Below are positions 60,487-64,000 of a DNA stretch of 64,000 nt, piece after piece (the first letter of the stretch is position 1; each line of letters starts with the position of its first letter). Made by a program: the position numbers and the translations under genes. Below the pieces are notes generated by a model. It did no database searches, was not told the DNA's origin, and saw only the letters and a list, made by a program, of their open reading frames with translations. The stretch covers positions 1-64,000 of the forward strand of contig CAUZFZ010000016.1 in the NCBI GenBank assembly GCA_963579025.1, in the 5' to 3' direction. This DNA comes from CAUZFZ01 sp963579025 (GTDB taxonomy: Bacteria; Planctomycetota; Planctomycetia; Planctomycetales; Planctomycetaceae).

Positions 60487-60890
60487 CGGTGTGCGAGTGA
60501 TTGGATGAGCCCCGCGACTGCAAGGATGCCGCTCAGAAACTGCCAGCGAAACGTGGTCTGTCGTTGTCCGAACTGAACCACGAGCAAACACAGAAAGCGT
60601 TAAGGCGAGCGGCTGAGATTACTTTACCGCCGATAGTGGTATGATAGTAATATCGTACTTGGGGAGGTCCGTTGCGAAGGTAAAGGGGTACGGTCTCTTT
60701 GTCTTGCGGCCGTTTGTGTGTGTGTAACCGAACAACCAATTGTCGCCGAACAAGGACTTTCCGTCAGTTTGAAAAAAGAAGGACAGGCATTGTTACGAGT
60801 TGGCCGGACTGCTGCGAGTCGGACGTCTGGTCCGATTACGCCCGTTTTCAGCAGATTTTCAAGGACGGCTGCTCGCAAGTCGCTGGTGAA
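60487..60890. other. Gene-free stretch after the TIR-like gene
   Basis: About 400 nt without a recognised gene, AT-rich around 60620-60660 and with a GTGTGTGTGT run near 60714-60724. No hairpin followed by T residues stands out. Confidence 0.5.
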
Positions 60891-61259
60891 TTCGATGGTG
60901 ACTTCATTCTATCACTGCATCTCGCAGTGCGGACGGCGGGCTCTTCCGTGCGGGGAGGCTGTGGGCGTCACAAGCAGTGGATGTAGAACGGCTCAGGGAA
61001 CTCGCCGGGGTTTTTGCGATTGATGTGTGTGCCGTGCCCGACAACCATCCGCGTGTCGTGCTGATGTTGGATGACGACGTCGCACAGGAGTGGTCGGATG
61101 AAGGCGTGGTGCGGCGGCTGTTTCCGCCGCGAGGGAAGGACCCGAAGCCGCTCGACGTGACTCCGGCGTGGGTCAAGGATCGGCTGGCGGATGCGAAGTG
61201 GGTGGCTCAGACTCGTGAGCGACTGAACTCACTGGGATGGTTCACGAAGTGCCTGAAGG
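60891..61259 (+). pseudogene. REP-associated tyrosine transposase (RAYT) fragment
   Basis: Remains of a Y1/IS200-like REP-associated transposase. 60891-60965 reads MVTSFYHCISQCGRRALPCG, the usual N-terminus of planctomycete RAYTs. After a frameshift, 60980-61259 reads VERLRELAGVFAIDVCAVPD and on to LNSLGWFTKCLKA. The HUH motif, normally MDNHVHVVL-like, is damaged here (PDNHPRVVL). The gene is cut at 61259, where DUF3467-derived sequence begins. Confidence 0.7.
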
Positions 61260-61298
61260 CCCGCAGCCCCAGATTCGTTTGACACGACTCAGTTCTGA
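61260..61298 (+). pseudogene. DUF3467 3'-end remnant
   Basis: The last 39 nt of the DUF3467 gene, from CCCGCAGCCCCAGATTCG to the stop codon, follow the RAYT fragment directly. One base differs from 50855-50893 (TTTGACACG versus TTCGACACG). It overlaps the WD40 stop codon at 61289-61291. Confidence 0.85.
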
Positions 61299-64000
61299 GC
61301 GGCCTCGGGTAAGGCGACGAAGTAGGCGTGTGAATTCGAGCATGTCACCAGAACTTTGTCTCCGCCCGGGGCGTAGGTGGCTGACCAGGCGACGGCTGGG
61401 GCTGTTACGTCGAACAGGGGCTTGCCGTCGGCCACGTTCCAGACTTTGACCTGGCCGGAATGGCCGCATGAAAGCAGCTTCGTGCCTGTCTTGTTGAAGC
61501 CGACTCGGTACACGGCGGCCGGGTGGCCGGTCAGTGTTTGGGTGACGGCTCCAGTTGCCACGTTCCAGACTCGGACGGTCTGGTCTTTACCGCCGGTCGC
61601 GACGAACTGGCCGTTCGGGCTGATCCCGAGAGCGAACACGGGTGACTTCTGGTCTTCAATCGCCAGCGCTTTCACGGCGACTCCGTCAGCGGCGTTCCAA
61701 ACTCGCGCGGTTCCATCGAGGCCGCCGGAGACAATCTGTGTGCCGGCTGCGTTGAAGGCGACCTGATACACGGCGCCCTCGTGTCCCGCGATCTGGCGCA
61801 GTTGATTGCCGGCCGTCAGGTCCCAATGACGCACTGTCGCGTCGTTGCCCGCCGAGACGATCGTCTTTCCATCTGGTGCAAATGACACGTCATACACAGG
61901 ACCCGTGTGTCCGGCGAAGGATTTGACTTCGACAGGAGAGGCCCATGCCCACACGCTGAGGTTCTTATCAGCTCCCCCGGTTACGAGTTCCCGGCCGGAC
62001 GGTGTGAAAACAACATCACTCAGAGCCATCGCACTTTTCAGTTCGTGCAGCAGTTCGCCCGCGACTGAATCAAACACCTGCAACGCGCCAGCAGCACCTA
62101 CAGCGGTCAGCCGCGTTCCCTGCGGTCCATAGGCGACATTCTGTACGGCAGCCGGCGTTTCGATCTTCGCGGTCGATACGGCGTCCGCGATGGTCCATAG
62201 ATAGACAAACTTGTCGATGCCGCCAGCAGCCAATTGAGCGTTGCCGGGCTTCACAGCCACTGACGTCAGAGCATCCGTGGCGCCTTCGAACTTTCGGACT
62301 TCCGTTCCGTCGATGTTCCACAATTTCGCGAGCTTGTCGGCTCCGGCGGACACGAACTGTGCCCCCGCCGCCACGAACGCCACGTCATTACACGCGCCCT
62401 CATGAGCCACGATGACCTTCGTCGCAGCCGGAGTCCAGATGCGGACGGACTTGTCAGCGCCGGTGCTCAGCAGTTGAGTACCCTGCTTCGTAAACGCCAC
62501 GTCGAGCACCGCGCCTTCGTGACCGACGAAGCGTTCCAGTTCGCGTCCGGTCGCAACGTCCCAGATACGGACAATGCCGTCCGCTCCGGTTGCTGCCACG
62601 CGGCTTCCGTCGGCATTCGCGCTGACGTTCAGCACTGCTTCCGGATTGGTGAGGGTCGCGACAGCCGCAACCGCTTCGGTGACAGCCGCCGCCGGGACGT
62701 CCCAGGCAAGGACTGTTTTGTCAGCTCCGGCAGCAAACAACTTCTTGCCGTCTGTGCTCAGCGACAGGCCCAGTGCAGCGTCGGTGAGTCCGGCGAATGT
62801 CGCGATCTGCGTGCCGTCGTCGAGCTTCCACTGTCGCACGGTCTTGTCGACTCCCGCGGTGAAGATCGACGCGCCACCGGGAATGAACGCGACTGACGTT
62901 ACTGCGCCTTCGTGACCTGCCAGCAGTTTGACGAACGACATTCGATATGCCGTCGCCGAGTTATCAACACCCGGAACAAGCAGCGTGCGTTTGTCCGGCG
63001 CGAATGCCAGTGCGGTCACTGGAGCGGCCTGCGTAATGACTTCCAGCAAGTGCCCACCCGCCGCAGCATGAAGCTGCAACCGGCCATTGGCAGTGCCAAC
63101 CGCAAACTGGGTTCCATCCGCCTGATACTGCGCACGGTGCGCGGCTGCAGTCGTGACAAATTGAGCCGTCACAGGCAGTGGTGTAGCCGGCAGAGCAGCC
63201 GGCAGGTCCCAGACGAACACGGCCAGCGCGGATGTGGCGACAATCTGTTTCCCGTCTGGCCGCACCGCAACACTCGCTACTTCGGCTGCCGGACCTGCAA
63301 GTTGTCCGGCCGCCGCTCCCTCGACCGACCACAGCCGAACTGTCTTGTCGGCACCCGCCGTGGCAATCGTTGTCGCCTCACCGACGACGCGAACGGCAAG
63401 ATCATTGATTGCCGCCGCATCGGCCTCGATCACCCGTGTCGCCGCCACATTCCACAGTCGTACCGATTTGTCCGCACTCGCGGACACGAGCGTCTTCTGG
63501 TCAACTGCAAAGTCGACAGCCAGCACAGCGGCTTCGTGCCCGGGGAAACGTTGCAGTTCCCGTCCGCTGACGACATCCCAGACTCGCACAAGCTTGTCGT
63601 CGGCACAGGCGGCGATGCGTGTGCCATCGGCTGCCAGACTGATGGATCGTACCGGCGAGCCAAGTGTAAACGTGCCCGTCGCAGCAATCGGTTCAGCAGC
63701 CGGCGCCTTCGTCAGAGGCCATGTATACACGGAACCATCCGCACTTGAGGCCGCGAGAACAGCACCATCCGCAGTCACATCAACTCCGGTAATAGACGCC
63801 GTCGCGCCGGCAAACCCATTCAGTTGAACCTTCTCCGGTTCGATCGGCGCGTCGGCCGGGATGCTCCACAGGCGAGCCGCTTTGTCCTCACCGCCGGTCG
63901 TCAGCAAAGTTCCGTCGGCCGTAAAGGTGACTGCGTTCGCGCCACCTTCATGAGCGTCGACCTTTGCCACCAGCGAACGCCGGACAATCGAACCAGCGTT
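61289..64000 (-). CDS. WD40-repeat protein (partial, runs off window)
   Basis: At least 903 residues of tandem WD40 repeats, open to the right edge of the window; the start lies outside. About 18-20 repeats with the GH...D-x-A-x-LWD pattern are visible, for example AGHEGAVTSVAFIPGGASIF, VDKTVRQWKLDDG and ARVWNAADGVAVKALAIEDQ. The protein ends VALPEAAQN at 61289. It would form two or three beta-propellers for protein interactions, probably extracytoplasmic in planctomycetes, where such domains often follow a cytochrome domain; that N-terminal part is not in view. Its stop codon overlaps the former DUF3467 3' end. Confidence 0.88.
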   Translation of the reverse strand, partial: NAGSIVRRSLVAKVDAHEGGANAVTFTADGTLLTTGGEDKAARLWSIPADAPIEPEKVQLNGFAGATASITGVDVTADGAVLAASSADGSVYTWPLTKAPAAEPIAATGTFTLGSPVRSISLAADGTRIAACADDKLVRVWDVVSGRELQRFPGHEAAVLAVDFAVDQKTLVSASADKSVRLWNVAATRVIEADAAAINDLAVRVVGEATTIATAGADKTVRLWSVEGAAAGQLAGPAAEVASVAVRPDGKQIVATSALAVFVWDLPAALPATPLPVTAQFVTTAAAHRAQYQADGTQFAVGTANGRLQLHAAAGGHLLEVITQAAPVTALAFAPDKRTLLVPGVDNSATAYRMSFVKLLAGHEGAVTSVAFIPGGASIFTAGVDKTVRQWKLDDGTQIATFAGLTDAALGLSLSTDGKKLFAAGADKTVLAWDVPAAAVTEAVAAVATLTNPEAVLNVSANADGSRVAATGADGIVRIWDVATGRELERFVGHEGAVLDVAFTKQGTQLLSTGADKSVRIWTPAATKVIVAHEGACNDVAFVAAGAQFVSAGADKLAKLWNIDGTEVRKFEGATDALTSVAVKPGNAQLAAGGIDKFVYLWTIADAVSTAKIETPAAVQNVAYGPQGTRLTAVGAAGALQVFDSVAGELLHELKSAMALSDVVFTPSGRELVTGGADKNLSVWAWASPVEVKSFAGHTGPVYDVSFAPDGKTIVSAGNDATVRHWDLTAGNQLRQIAGHEGAVYQVAFNAAGTQIVSGGLDGTARVWNAADGVAVKALAIEDQKSPVFALGISPNGQFVATGGKDQTVRVWNVATGAVTQTLTGHPAAVYRVGFNKTGTKLLSCGHSGQVKVWNVADGKPLFDVTAPAVAWSATYAPGGDKVLVTCSNSHAYFVALPEAAQN

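Noticed and set aside
60624..60878. Short open frames on both strands between the TIR-like gene and the RAYT fragment
   Set aside because: No ribosome-binding site or family-like sequence; composition looks non-coding.

Overview
The window looks like a chromosomal segment of a planctomycete. It is GC-rich. It carries three intact pairs of the planctomycete-typical secreted DUF1549/DUF1553 (cytochrome-like) and DUF1501 proteins, plus a decayed fourth pair. It also has a DUF1559 prepilin-like protein, GYF_2-domain membrane proteins, a giant exoprotein with an N-terminal LEDRTLLS motif, a WD40 protein, and many palindromic intergenic repeats. Genus or species cannot be fixed from the sequence alone.

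Layout. 1-3 kb: a sodium:solute symporter, a small membrane protein and an esterase, all on the minus strand. 3.2-5.5 kb: leuA on the plus strand, preceded by a promoter, a leucine-rich leader peptide and a terminator/antiterminator pair, then a stand-alone groES. 5.5-15.4 kb: a minus-strand run of a CocE-type hydrolase, a PPC-type secreted protein, DUF1501, DUF1549/1553, an ArsC/Spx-like thioredoxin-fold gene whose cysteine position is an in-frame UGA (probable selenocysteine), and a dihydroorotate-dehydrogenase-like protein. 15.8-25.8 kb: DUF1559, lipoprotein, GYF_2, LolA-like, bestrophin, acyl-CoA ligase, SGNH hydrolase, transglutaminase and oxidoreductase genes. 26.5-31.3 kb: a 1600-residue RTX exoprotein with a degenerate trypsin domain and an intact metalloprotease motif. 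31.4-50.9 kb: YkgJ, SMP-30, MT-A70, FxsA, two more DUF1549/DUF1501 pairs, a CopZ-like Fe-S/zinc protein, two nucleotidyltransferase genes, GYF_2, SpoIID, a TPR plus tandem RNA-polymerase-alpha-CTD protein, and DUF3467.

From about 50.9 to 61.3 kb the sequence is a mosaic accessory island. The 3' end of the DUF3467 gene occurs three times (50893, 58279, 61298). The middle copy also keeps the 3' end of the convergent WD40 gene, so the ancestral order was DUF3467 facing WD40. The island holds fragments of DUF1553, DUF1501 and a REP-associated transposase, a gene split by an in-frame amber codon, a LexA-type winged-helix/pRiA4b ORF-3 fusion, and a lower-GC gene with a TIR-like domain that may be a defence gene. 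The window ends inside the WD40 gene.

The most interesting observations are the leuA transcription attenuator (promoter, Leu-rich leader, mutually exclusive hairpins), the UGA-containing ArsC-like gene with a well-placed bacterial SECIS-like hairpin, and the mosaic island with its TIR-like gene. All functional calls are from reading the sequence and remembered family features; no database search was run.
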